From positions 1 through 26,843 of the IMG/VR virus record IMGVR_UViG_3300036719_005676: a DNA stretch of 26,843 bases. One strand, 5' to 3'. The notes below the pieces were generated by a model, which had not been told where the DNA came from, ran no database searches, and saw nothing but the letters and a program-made list of their open reading frames with translations. Within the stretch, counting starts at the first letter, position 1. Every line of letters begins with the position of its first letter. The DNA comes from a virus. The translations under genes were made by a program, and so were the position numbers. This document shows positions 1-7,710 of the stretch, one piece after another.

Positions 1-463
1 TTGTCAGATTATCTACGAGGGTTGTGACACCGCTCGAAGCAGTGGTGGCTGTAGCGACACTAACGTTGGGGGTAGTTGTTCCGTTGACGACACTAATGGG
101 AGCTGTGCCAATGACGTTGCTAACGCTAGCGCCTGAAGTCGAAGAAATAGTGATATTGCCTGTTGCCGCACTCACCGAGATTCCGGTTCCTGCCGTCACA
201 CTCAACACGCCAGTGTTCGACACGGTGACGTTGCCTGTGCCGCCCGCAGGATTAACGCTGATGCCAGCAGCAGCGATGATTTTACTTACGGCGCCACCGC
301 CACCACCGGAGGCGCTAATAACGCCAGTAATATTATTAACGCTCAGTCCAGACCCTACAATAAACGGACCAGTGACGCCGTTAATATAGTTGGATTCTGG
401 GGAGTAAAAAGGATTGTTTGGAATCGGTTGGTTGGGGTTATTAGGACGGAGGGGTAACGCCAT
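1..463 (-). CDS. Tail fibre protein, C-terminal part cut by the left edge
   Basis: The frame opens at an ATG at 463 and stays open to the left edge, giving about 154 residues with no stop, so the 3' end lies outside the window. The N-terminus has the same anchor as the next three fibres: a PIPNNPFY motif near residue 13, then a GPFIVGSGLSV stretch and a Gly run near residue 57. The rest is low-complexity beta repeat rich in Gly, Val, Ser and Thr (GTAPISVVNG type), typical of trimeric phage fibre shafts. It is probably a tail fibre or collar component attached through the shared N-terminal anchor. The GGGTAAAA box ends 25 nt before the ATG, just after the terminator of the preceding fibre gene, so it should be its own transcription unit. 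No SD is visible. The distal receptor-binding part cannot be seen. Confidence 0.85.
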   Translation of the reverse strand, partial: MALPLRPNNPNQPIPNNPFYSPESNYINGVTGPFIVGSGLSVNNITGVISASGGGGGAVSKIIAAAGISVNPAGGTGNVTVSNTGVLSVTAGTGISVSAATGNITISSTSGASVSNVIGTAPISVVNGTTTPNVSVATATTASSGVTTLVDNLT

Positions 464-488
464 GGATAGCCAAACTTTCTATACCTGG

Positions 489-496
489 TTTTACCC
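489..496 (-). promoter_or_regulatory. GGGTAAAA box, candidate late promoter of the left-edge fibre
   Basis: Minus-strand GGGTAAAA, 25 nt before the ATG at 463 and about 14 nt beyond the terminator of the preceding gene. The extended form AACGGGTAAAACCAGGTAT (19 bases) is identical to the box near 15989. A partial copy, GGGTAAC, precedes it directly. A TATAGAAA element lies 5 nt downstream. Lying between a terminator and a start codon, it is best explained as a promoter. Confidence 0.65.
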
Positions 497-506
497 GTTA
501 CCCGCA

Positions 507-534
507 TACAAAAAGAGGGAGCCGAAGCTCCCCT
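507..534 (-). terminator. Rho-independent terminator after the 808-residue fibre
   Basis: On the minus strand, GGGAGC, loop TTCG, then GCTCCC form a perfect 6-bp stem (527-532 with 517-522) with a UUCG tetraloop. TCTTTTTG follows as the U tract. It lies just after the stop codon at 556 and before the next GGGTAAAA box. Confidence 0.9.
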
Positions 535-555
535 TTAGTTCTGTATTTAGAAAAC

Positions 556-2982
556 TCAACTCAACTTCGCCTTCAACTCGGCAACTTCAGCGGAGAGTTC
601 CTGAATGGCTTTGACAAGGACAGGAATCAGAGCGCCAGGGGCAACACCCATGTACTCGTTATCGGTATCCACCAGTCCAAGGTAAGAGGCGTCATGCTCA
701 GTTACCACTTCTTGCAGTTCCTGAGCCACGAAACCGGCAGCCTTCTCTTTGTTTTCCTTCCACTGATAGGTACGGGGCTGAATTTGATTTACAAAGTCCA
801 GACCAAGAGCCAGATCGGCAACTTCTTCCTTGAGGCGAACATCCGAAGCGGAAGTCCAGACAGCCGAGCCAGCGGAAGCATAAAGGAAGCAGCTAGCACC
901 GAACGCAAAGGTGACACCGCCGTTTGCAGTACCAAGGGTGCAAGAGTTACCGGCACCCAGAACAATCTGATTGTTTTGAGAAGTGGCGTTAAGCGCAGCA
1001 CCGCAACCAACAAAAACGTTAGCGCTGCCAGTGCTATTGCAGCCGGAGTTTGTTCCGACCATCACGTTGTTATTGGTGGTTGTCAGCGCAAGACCAGCGT
1101 TGACGCCAACCAAAACGTTGCAACCACCGCTCGTAAGGGCGTCGCCAGCTACGGCACCCACCATGGTGTTGGCTAAACCAGTTGTGATGCTGTTGCCTGT
1201 ACCATAACCGACGGCGGTATTTTGAGAACCTCCGTTTTGAAGTTGCAGGGCACCAGTTCCAAGGGCAGTATTGAAAAGTCCTGCGGTTTCTGTGCCCAGC
1301 GCACAACTTCCGACCGCAACGTTATAACATGAACTTGTAAGCGCAGAACCCGCTCCACCACCAACGAGAATATTTCCACAACCGCTGGTGATTACAGCGC
1401 CCGCGCCGATACCGACAGCAGTGTTGCCTTGACCGGTTTGACCGCCGCCACCGATAACTTGCAGGGCTTGTTTGCCAACGGCAAAGTTGAGAGCAACGCC
1501 AGGCTCGCCAAGACCGTACACAGTTCCAGCTGTCAGCGGCAACGCGGTCGGCACGGGAGCCCATGTCACACCTTCGGCACAAGCAGAGCAGGTGACCAGA
1601 GTCAGTCCGTTCGCGCCGACGGCCAAACGAGTGTAGGTATCGTTACCTGTGCCAACAACCAGATCTCCAGCAAGGTTGAAAGTTGCCGCAGAAACATATC
1701 CAGCAGCACCAGCAGCGGGAGTAACAGCGAGAGTAGTGGAGAGGCCGGAGAGAACGTCAGCGGTGGTCGCAAGCTGAACGGCACCGCAGGCCGAGGTCGA
1801 AGCGGCGTTGATGCCAATCGCGCCGGCACCACTGGTTACGAGGGCAGGAGTTGTGAAGACTGGAGCAGCACCGGACAGAGCGGTAATGCCACCGCCACCG
1901 CTACCGCCAGCAGCCCACTTGACACCCGTCGAGCAAGAAGAGTCGGCAGTCAGAACGTATCCGTCAGTACCAACGGGAACCACGTCGTAAGTCGTGGAAC
2001 CTGTAGCCGCCAGAACTTGACCCGAGGTGGTAAAGCAGCTGCGAGCGAGGTAAGTCTGAGAACCAGTGTTCGGAGTGAGAACAACGTTGGGATTGACACC
2101 AGCCTGAGCTTCGACAACAGTTGCCAGCTCGACGAGACCAGGGGTCGTAGTTGTGGCATAAGCTGCAGCCACGGGACCCACACGAAGAATCGACCAAACT
2201 CCGGAAGACACAAGAATATAGTCACCAACGATGACGCCAGTGAATGTAGGACCACCTGTCGGAGTGTAGGTTGTGCCAGAGGGCGAAGCGATGGTTACGA
2301 TCAAGTAGTAATCGTTGATTGCCGGAGTAGCAGCGGGAACAACAGCACCAGCGGTGAATCCAGCAAGGTTACCAGCAGTGGTAACACTTACAACCAAACC
2401 AGTTGTAACGTTCAGCGTGCCTGCGAGAATCAGCCCGTTTGCATTTTGAGACAGAGCGTTGATCTGATCCTGCAGATTTTTACCAGCAGCAGCAGTTAGT
2501 GCCTGGTTCGTCAGAGTGCTGGAAGTAGTGTTATTGAGAAGAGTTGCACCGTATTGAGAGGTCGTTGCCAGCTGAATGCCGATTGTCGGAGCACTTACCG
2601 ATCCCGAAATCAGCAGAGGCGAGTTCACAGAAACGCTCGTAACCGGACTTCCGGAGGAGGCGGAGGTGACTCGGCCAAAAGAATCAACAGAAATCGCAGC
2701 GAAGCTGTATGATCCGGCGGTGACACCAGAGTTGGCCAGTGCGATTGTGCCGGTCGAAGTGATTGTACCGCCGGTGAGACCAGATCCAGCAGTGATCGAA
2801 GTGACGGTACCCCCGCCGCCTCCGCCCCCTGTGGAGCTGATGACGCCACCCAAGCTGACGGATAGACCCGACCCAATAATCAGAGGCCCGGTCGGACCTT
2901 GAAGATAATAGGACAGAGTAGAGTAAAAAGGTCCGTTGGGAATGGGATCGTAGGGGTTGAAATTAACAGGGAGAGCCGACAT
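556..2982 (-). CDS. Tail fibre with YadA-like repeats and a peptidase S74 chaperone domain
   Basis: 808 residues. The N-terminal anchor (residues 1-60, PIPNGPFY and GPLIIGSGLSV) is shared with neighbouring fibres and ends in seven glycines. A phage-fibre repeat of the type ATTTTPGLVELAT lies near residue 275. About ten YadA-head-like repeats (NTAVGIGAG type) fill roughly residues 500-680. The last 96 residues are an intramolecular chaperone (peptidase S74) domain starting SDVRLK at Ser713. In that family this domain assists fibre trimerisation and cuts itself off at the Ser of the Ser-Asp pair, which would give a mature fibre of about 712 residues. The Ser and the Lys in SDVRLK are both present. 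About 13 cysteines are scattered through the repeats. Its own box lies upstream and a terminator follows. Likely role: distal or side tail fibre for host recognition. Confidence 0.92.
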   Translation of the reverse strand: MSALPVNFNPYDPIPNGPFYSTLSYYLQGPTGPLIIGSGLSVSLGGVISSTGGGGGGGTVTSITAGSGLTGGTITSTGTIALANSGVTAGSYSFAAISVDSFGRVTSASSGSPVTSVSVNSPLLISGSVSAPTIGIQLATTSQYGATLLNNTTSSTLTNQALTAAAGKNLQDQINALSQNANGLILAGTLNVTTGLVVSVTTAGNLAGFTAGAVVPAATPAINDYYLIVTIASPSGTTYTPTGGPTFTGVIVGDYILVSSGVWSILRVGPVAAAYATTTTPGLVELATVVEAQAGVNPNVVLTPNTGSQTYLARSCFTTSGQVLAATGSTTYDVVPVGTDGYVLTADSSCSTGVKWAAGGSGGGGITALSGAAPVFTTPALVTSGAGAIGINAASTSACGAVQLATTADVLSGLSTTLAVTPAAGAAGYVSAATFNLAGDLVVGTGNDTYTRLAVGANGLTLVTCSACAEGVTWAPVPTALPLTAGTVYGLGEPGVALNFAVGKQALQVIGGGGQTGQGNTAVGIGAGAVITSGCGNILVGGGAGSALTSSCYNVAVGSCALGTETAGLFNTALGTGALQLQNGGSQNTAVGYGTGNSITTGLANTMVGAVAGDALTSGGCNVLVGVNAGLALTTTNNNVMVGTNSGCNSTGSANVFVGCGAALNATSQNNQIVLGAGNSCTLGTANGGVTFAFGASCFLYASAGSAVWTSASDVRLKEEVADLALGLDFVNQIQPRTYQWKENKEKAAGFVAQELQEVVTEHDASYLGLVDTDNEYMGVAPGALIPVLVKAIQELSAEVAELKAKLS
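945..1490 (-). repeat. YadA-head-like coding repeats in the 808-residue fibre
   Basis: Around ten degenerate repeats with the pattern small-residue, N, T/V, x, V, G, x, x, A, G/L, as in CGNILVGGGAG and CYNVAVGSCAL. Related repeats form trimeric beta-roll heads in autotransporter adhesins. The same repeat is found in the giant fibre at the right end of the window. Borders are approximate. Confidence 0.75.
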
Positions 2983-3011
2983 AGTTACGACCAGAGCTTC
3001 AGCGTAATGAC

Positions 3012-3019
3012 TTTTACCC
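3012..3019 (-). promoter_or_regulatory. GGGTAAAA box, candidate late promoter of the 808-residue fibre
   Basis: Minus-strand GGGTAAAA lies 29 nt before the ATG at 2982 and 5 nt after the TAA of the 671-residue fibre. No SD precedes the ATG. Confidence 0.6.
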
Positions 3020-3024
3020 GTGGA

Positions 3025-5040
3025 TTATGGATTCTTGTACTTAATGATTGGCAACAGCGCCACGTTCACGGGGCGAGTCTCATTCGGTGTGGGAGCGAGA
3101 GTAGGTGAGTTATTGACTGTGAGTGCCGTTGTGCAGACGAGGGTCTGAGTGATGCCAGTGAAGTTGGCATTTACCGTGATACCCGTGGTCGCGCTCGAGA
3201 TTGCAATACCAGTGGTACAAGAGCTGGTATAACCGCTGCTGCTACCGATTTTGCCATCGCCATCGTACAGACTGTCGGTATCACCTACAACCTCAGAAGT
3301 GCACACGTTCCACTCGTGCTTGTGACCTGGATCGGTAATAGCATGACTATGCCCAGGATCGGACACTGTATGAACGTGGCCCGGATCCGTAATAGCGTGA
3401 ATGTGCCCAGGGTCAGTGACCGAGTGGTTGTGCTGTTTAAAAGCGGATCCCTGACAAGAACCGAATGCACGACCAGGATCTACGTTGGCAGGATTACCAC
3501 CAGAGGCATCCCAACCGCGAATGAACTGACCGCGCAGATCGGGAACTGCGTAAGCACCGGGAGAGCTACCGTAAGTGTATCCGATAACTTGGAAAAGCTC
3601 GTAATAATCGTCAGCGGGACTGTCGGAGTACGAAGAGCCATCGGCAACAAGCCAACCCACAGGAAGTTTGGCCGGATCATTACTCGAGAACCAAGCGATG
3701 CTACCAACAGGTACAGACTGGGGAGCAGTGGGAGTCTTCCACTTGACGCCCAAAGGCTGAGTGATATCAACCGTCAGGACCTGACCGTCAATACCTTTCG
3801 GGAGGATGCGAGGGTCAGCGGCGGAAAAACCAACGATCAGGTCGCCATTTGCTTGAATGATGTCCTCATGAATCGACTCATCCCAAGCCTGCTTCAGGGC
3901 ACGAGCCGTAGGCGCTTCCGTAACCGAGGTGCTTGTCAGAGTGTCATTCAGTTGAACCAGACCACGAGTCGTGGTGGTTGCCTGAAGGGTGCCAAGACCG
4001 GCAGGAGTAACAGCGCGAGTGGTGTCAGCCAGCAGTTGAGTTTCAGCAGCTGTGGCAAGCTCGACAAAACCTTTTTGAGTTGTCGAAGCAATCATGCCCG
4101 ACAGACCAAACGGAGTCACCGCAATGGTGTTGTCAGCCAGAGCCTGAGTCTCGACAACTGTGGCATAACGAACAATACCCGCTGTAGTCGTGGTGGCGTA
4201 AGGAGCACGGAAACCGGTGAAAAAGGGAACCCAAGAGGAACCAGTACTCAGGATTTGGTCACCGGGCACCAGATTGACAGCGACGCTGCTACCGGGAGGA
4301 GTGTAGGTTCCAGCAGTGGTAACGATGACAACTGCTCCAGCGTTAGTGGAGTCGGATGCTGGAAGATTGCTACCAACAGTGATTCCCGCACCAATACCAG
4401 CAGTGGTAGCAGTAACCATCTGCTGAGTGGAAGCATTAAACGTGCCAGCCAGAAACTGCAGGGCATTAGTGGCAGTGATGGCGTCAATCTGTTGTTGCAG
4501 AAGGTAACCTTGCTGCGCAGTCAGGGCGAGGTTAATCGAGGGAGTGCTCAGGTTATTCGACAGCTGAACCGCACCGGAGTTAGTGATGCTGGCCGAGGCG
4601 ATGGCAACTGTGATCGAAGGTGAGGACCCAGTAACTAAAATAGGATATTGACCTGTAATATTCTGGACGGGGGGAACGCCGTTCGAAGCGAGGGTGACGC
4701 GACCGTAAGCATCAACCGTGATTGCAGCGTAAGTATAAGTTCCGACCGTTAAACCGGGCACTGTGGCCAGCTGAATCTGTCCCGTTGTTGTGATGCCGAG
4801 CGCAGGATTGGTCTTCAGTCCCGGACCAGCAGTGACCGAGGTGACCGTGCCCAGGGAGGCAGGCGGAGTCGGGTCGATCGAGATTACGCCGGTGTTAAAA
4901 TCAACACTGATTCCGGTACCAAAAATCAGAGGACCCTGAGGCGTGTTGAACGTAAAGTTGTCAGGACCCTGCGGCCAGTAAAAAGGGTTGTTTGGAATCG
5001 GCAGATTAACAGTGTCGAAGTTAGGAGAAAAGGTTGCCAT
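3025..5040 (-). CDS. Tail fibre/collar protein with a His-rich metal-binding repeat
   Basis: 671 residues. The N-terminal anchor has PIPNNPFY near residue 14 and GPLIFGTGISV near 36. Residues 281-385 hold three phage-fibre repeats (TTTTAGIVRYAT, STTQKGFVELAT, TTTTRGLVQLND). A GDLIVG...GVKW module spans 399-434. Residues 443-512 match the phage tail collar domain (VPVGSIAWFS, then PVGWLVADG and YAVPDLRGQFIRGWD). Residues 537-576 are five HxH motifs spaced by TDPG. In T4 gp12 and gp37, HxH residues on a trimer axis bind metal ions, and the same is likely here. The protein is a paralogue of the next gene upstream, with which it is collinear over its full length. It is preceded by a GGGTAAAA box and has no SD. 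Likely a short tail fibre or receptor-binding protein. Confidence 0.92.
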   Translation of the reverse strand: MATFSPNFDTVNLPIPNNPFYWPQGPDNFTFNTPQGPLIFGTGISVDFNTGVISIDPTPPASLGTVTSVTAGPGLKTNPALGITTTGQIQLATVPGLTVGTYTYAAITVDAYGRVTLASNGVPPVQNITGQYPILVTGSSPSITVAIASASITNSGAVQLSNNLSTPSINLALTAQQGYLLQQQIDAITATNALQFLAGTFNASTQQMVTATTAGIGAGITVGSNLPASDSTNAGAVVIVTTAGTYTPPGSSVAVNLVPGDQILSTGSSWVPFFTGFRAPYATTTTAGIVRYATVVETQALADNTIAVTPFGLSGMIASTTQKGFVELATAAETQLLADTTRAVTPAGLGTLQATTTTRGLVQLNDTLTSTSVTEAPTARALKQAWDESIHEDIIQANGDLIVGFSAADPRILPKGIDGQVLTVDITQPLGVKWKTPTAPQSVPVGSIAWFSSNDPAKLPVGWLVADGSSYSDSPADDYYELFQVIGYTYGSSPGAYAVPDLRGQFIRGWDASGGNPANVDPGRAFGSCQGSAFKQHNHSVTDPGHIHAITDPGHVHTVSDPGHSHAITDPGHKHEWNVCTSEVVGDTDSLYDGDGKIGSSSGYTSSCTTGIAISSATTGITVNANFTGITQTLVCTTALTVNNSPTLAPTPNETRPVNVALLPIIKYKNP
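3313..3432 (-). repeat. 30-bp tandem repeat encoding TDPGHxH units
   Basis: Four 30-bp units encode TDPGHIHAI-like decapeptides, preceded by an HNH triplet, giving five HxH motifs in a row. The units differ at synonymous and variable positions, so this is an old, selected repeat and not a recent slippage product. Confidence 0.85.
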
Positions 5041-5075
5041 TTTTGCTGACGCTGGTGGGGACCAAGTTAAAAGGG

Positions 5076-5083
5076 TTTTACCC
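5076..5083 (-). promoter_or_regulatory. GGGTAAAA box, candidate late promoter of the 671-residue fibre
   Basis: Minus-strand GGGGTAAAACCC, 35 nt before the ATG at 5040 and starting 3 nt after the TGA of the preceding gene. The flanks could pair into a 4-bp hairpin with a 3-nt loop followed by TTTT. This is too weak to be a convincing terminator. Confidence 0.6.
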
Positions 5084-5087
5084 CGAA

Positions 5088-7106
5088 TCAGAAGTTTGCG
5101 TATTTGATCATCGGCAGAAGCGCACGGTTATTTGGACGCGACTCATCCGGAGAGGGAGCAGTCGGAGGAGCGTTATCAACTGTTAAACCGGTAGTGCAAG
5201 TTTGAACAGTGAGGCTGCTTTGTTGGCTAGATAGGGTGAAGTTAGTAACTCCAGGGTCGATAGAGATTCCGGTTTTTTGAGTGGTAGTTTGAGGTTTTCC
5301 AAAACTACTTCCGACCGAATCATACCAACTCGGAGTATTGCCAACGACTTCCGACACCGACCAATTATTTAAACAGTGGTAATGCCCGGGATCGGTTTTA
5401 CCGTGGACATGCCCAGGGTCAGTCTTCGCGTGATCGTGGGTGCAAAGCGGGAATGGCATGACGTGACCGGGGTCGGTAACACCGTGGTTATGTTGCTGAT
5501 AAGCATCACCTTGCCGAGATCCCCAGATGCGACCTGGGTCCAGAGCACGAGCGGTGCCGCCAGCGGCATCCCACCCACGAATAAATACACCGCGCAAGTC
5601 AGGGACTCGGAAGAATCCCGCCGGTTCGCTACCGGTGTTAAAGGTGGTACCAACAACGTCGTAAAGTTGGAAGTACGGTCCAGAGATGGACCCGTCGTAC
5701 ATCGAACCGTCACAGGGAACCCACAGAGCGGGAGCCACTGAAGCAAGGTACCAGGTGATCGAACCTACCGGCCAAGTCGTCTGAGAATCAGGAATATCCC
5801 AGTCGATGCCAAGAGGTTTTGTGTCATCGACAACGAGCAGAGACGCCTGGGTGCCAAGAGGAAGGATGGCAGGAGTTGCGATACTTTGCCCAACGATAAG
5901 GTCGCCTTGAGCAGTGATGGTTGCCGCATCAAGAGAAGAGTCAGAATATTTCTTCAGGGCGTTTGCGGTAGGCGCTGTGATCACCGAAGGATCGGCGATT
6001 GAGTCGGTCAGGCGAACGATACCCCGAGTGGTCGTTGTAGCGCAGACTTTGTCGAGGTTGCTCGAGGTGATTGCGCGAGTGGCGTCAGTGAAAGCGAGGG
6101 TCTCAGCGTCGGTAGCCAGCTCAACGAAACCGACTTGAGTGTCCGATGCGATCATTACCGCAAGCGAACCTGGAGTCACCGACTTATTCGGTTCCGTTAG
6201 AGCTTGGACTTCAGTACTGGTTGCCAGGATTGTCAGACCGGCAGCGCCGGACGAGGCGCTGGCGAGGCGAGTACCACACTCAAGAAACTGCCAAGTGCCT
6301 TCGACACAAACAATACGGTCGTTATTGACTGCGCTAACCGAAGAACCGCCAGGAACATTGTAAGTGGCATCGGCGCCCTGCAGAATGAAAAAGGCACCGT
6401 CGTACTTATCCAGAGGTGTGTAAGGAGGTGCAGGAACTGAAGAACCAACTACCAACCCTCCTAGGGCGATTGCCTCCAGGGTCAACTGTGTGATGTTGCC
6501 GGTTGTTGTGCTGACGATGCCAGCCAAGTATTGCCCTGCCAGCTGGCCTCCAATGTACTGCATCTGGAAGCCAAGGTTGTATCCCTGGAGAGCAGTTAGG
6601 GCTCTGGTTCCGTCGTTGCTTGACAGACTGTCAATAAGTTGAACAGCGCCCTTAGCGCTAACAGTTGCCCCAGAGATGCCAATATTTCGAATATTCCCTG
6701 TCCCACTTACGAGAATCGGTGCAGTTCCGATTAACGTGGTGAGTGGGGTTGGCCCGTTAGCAGCAAGAGTGAGGTGTCCGTTGCCGTTTACGGAAATGAT
6801 GGGATAGGTGTAAGACCCAGGAGTGAGAGTTGGGATGGAATCAAGATCGACAGATCCGGTAGTTACGATACCGCCAGGAGGAGCCGAGATCAGCCCCGGC
6901 CCGACTGTGATTTGATAAACCGTGCCATTATTGGGAGGATTCGGAGCAACAGTAATCTGACCTGTCCTGTAGTCAACGAAAAAGTTGCTACCGAACGTCA
7001 GAGGGGTCCCTGTAACAGTGTAAAGAGTATACCGGTCTGCTTCCGGATTGTTGAACGGATTGTTAGGAATCCGTTCTTGAGGGTTAAAGGGCGGAATAAC
7101 AGCCAT
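5088..7106 (-). CDS. Tail fibre/collar protein, paralogue of the 671-residue fibre
   Basis: 672 residues with the same order of modules as the next gene downstream: anchor (IPNNPFNNP, then GTPLTFGSNFFVDY), phage-fibre repeats (ASDTQVGFVELAT, ATTTTRGIVRLTD), a GDLIVG...GIDW module, a tail collar domain (WPVGSITWYL, then FRVPDLRGVFIRGWD), a His-rich segment and a similar C-terminus ending in PDESRPNNRALLPMIKYANF. The His-rich part keeps the TDPGHxH units but carries an insertion with PFPLCTHDH, so spacing is less regular than in the paralogue. A tandem gene duplication followed by divergence is the simplest origin. It is probably a second short-fibre or receptor-binding subunit. A purine-rich GAGAGAAG before the ATG is at best a weak SD. 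Confidence 0.92.
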   Translation of the reverse strand: MAVIPPFNPQERIPNNPFNNPEADRYTLYTVTGTPLTFGSNFFVDYRTGQITVAPNPPNNGTVYQITVGPGLISAPPGGIVTTGSVDLDSIPTLTPGSYTYPIISVNGNGHLTLAANGPTPLTTLIGTAPILVSGTGNIRNIGISGATVSAKGAVQLIDSLSSNDGTRALTALQGYNLGFQMQYIGGQLAGQYLAGIVSTTTGNITQLTLEAIALGGLVVGSSVPAPPYTPLDKYDGAFFILQGADATYNVPGGSSVSAVNNDRIVCVEGTWQFLECGTRLASASSGAAGLTILATSTEVQALTEPNKSVTPGSLAVMIASDTQVGFVELATDAETLAFTDATRAITSSNLDKVCATTTTRGIVRLTDSIADPSVITAPTANALKKYSDSSLDAATITAQGDLIVGQSIATPAILPLGTQASLLVVDDTKPLGIDWDIPDSQTTWPVGSITWYLASVAPALWVPCDGSMYDGSISGPYFQLYDVVGTTFNTGSEPAGFFRVPDLRGVFIRGWDAAGGTARALDPGRIWGSRQGDAYQQHNHGVTDPGHVMPFPLCTHDHAKTDPGHVHGKTDPGHYHCLNNWSVSEVVGNTPSWYDSVGSSFGKPQTTTQKTGISIDPGVTNFTLSSQQSSLTVQTCTTGLTVDNAPPTAPSPDESRPNNRALLPMIKYANF
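5376..5492 (-). repeat. Degenerate TDPGHxH coding repeat
   Basis: HNH, three TDPGH units and an inserted THDH stretch. It is homologous to the 30-bp repeat at 3313-3432 but has fewer regular copies and one disrupted unit (TDPGHVMPFPLC). Confidence 0.7.
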
Positions 7107-7140
7107 TAGTGCTTCTCTCGGTCTGGGTCCTGTTAAGTGC

Positions 7141-7148
7141 TTTTACCC
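7141..7148 (-). promoter_or_regulatory. GGGTAAAA box, candidate late promoter of the 672-residue fibre
   Basis: Minus-strand CCGGGTAAAAGC begins directly after the TAA of the 166-residue gene and ends 34 nt before the ATG at 7106. Confidence 0.6.
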
Positions 7149-7150
7149 GG

Positions 7151-7651
7151 TTACTGAACGGGGGTGCCAGAGACTTGAGTCCACTGGCGATTGCTATTTG
7201 CGTCTTCGTAAAGCACATACATGAGACCAGTGCCCGAATCCCACCAAAGAGTTCCATTTGGATGCAGACCAATTGTGGGCGGGGTGTCAGAGACGATGGT
7301 GTTTGCGTACCGGTAGGGCATGCAGTCGAGCCATTGCGAACCATCCCAGACTTTGAGAACGGGGCCGGGACGGTCGGGAGTGGGAGGAGTGGTATCCAGC
7401 CACAGCTCTCCCAGCGAATTCCCTAATTGCCCCGGAGCGCCTGTGGCACCTGCGTTAGGTGCCGATATGCCGACTGTACAGGGACCAACCTTAAAGAGGG
7501 TGTTTCCGGTGTCATCGGCAAAGAAGAATCCGGGTTGAGCAGCATTAGTATTTACTGAGGGTTGTCCAGGTAAAAGTTTCGCAGCGTCCGGGCGCTTATT
7601 GGGAAGAATCGACCGCAGAAGTTGGATTGGTGTAACTCTTGTTGTTGCCAT
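7151..7651 (-). CDS. Small virion-type protein sharing a module with the 1643-residue protein
   Basis: 166 residues, no recognised enzyme motif. The first 85 residues align by eye with the start of the 1643-residue protein: KRPDAAKLLPG, then NTNAAQPGFFFADD, KVGPCTVG and LGELWLDT, against KRPTGANLEAG, NTNSNDPGIFFEVN, KAGPTAYL and LGELWVDT. The second half carries two Trp-rich segments (KVWDGSQWLD and NGTLWWDSGTG). The shared head suggests both proteins dock on the same virion partner, with this one a short cap or adaptor and its neighbour a long fibre. That role is inference. It has its own GGGTAAAA box 49 nt upstream and no SD. Confidence 0.85.
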   Translation of the reverse strand: MATTRVTPIQLLRSILPNKRPDAAKLLPGQPSVNTNAAQPGFFFADDTGNTLFKVGPCTVGISAPNAGATGAPGQLGNSLGELWLDTTPPTPDRPGPVLKVWDGSQWLDCMPYRYANTIVSDTPPTIGLHPNGTLWWDSGTGLMYVLYEDANSNRQWTQVSGTPVQ

Positions 7652-7700
7652 TTTGACTAGATGTCGATACGACTCGGTAGATCCGAGAAGGTTTGAATGG

Positions 7701-7708
7701 TTTTACCC
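7701..7708 (-). promoter_or_regulatory. GGGTAAAA box, candidate late promoter of the 166-residue gene
   Basis: Minus-strand CCGGGTAAAACC directly follows the TGA of the 1643-residue gene and ends 49 nt before the ATG at 7651, the longest spacing in the window. Confidence 0.58.
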
Positions 7709-7710
7709 GG

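Noticed and set aside
1429-2499. Long plus-strand ORF of 356 codons over the 808-residue fibre
   Set aside because: It is antisense to a well-supported fibre gene. Its product is low-complexity Ser/Arg/Gly, as expected from the reverse of repetitive Gly/Thr/Val codons, and it has no plausible start signal.
3316-4623. Long plus-strand ORF of 435 codons over the 671-residue fibre
   Set aside because: It is an antisense shadow of a gene with recognisable fibre, collar and His-rich modules. No promoter, SD or domain was seen on the plus strand.
5071-5087. GGGTAAAA boxes as intrinsic terminators
   Set aside because: A few copies (5076, 13247) can pair as GGGT/ACCC, but most lack the second half while keeping GGGTAAAA, and two copies come after real terminators. 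Conservation is of sequence, not pairing.
3025-7106. Diversity-generating retroelement acting on the fibre tips
   Set aside because: No reverse transcriptase, template repeat or adenine-biased variable repeat was recognised here. Nothing excludes one elsewhere in the genome.
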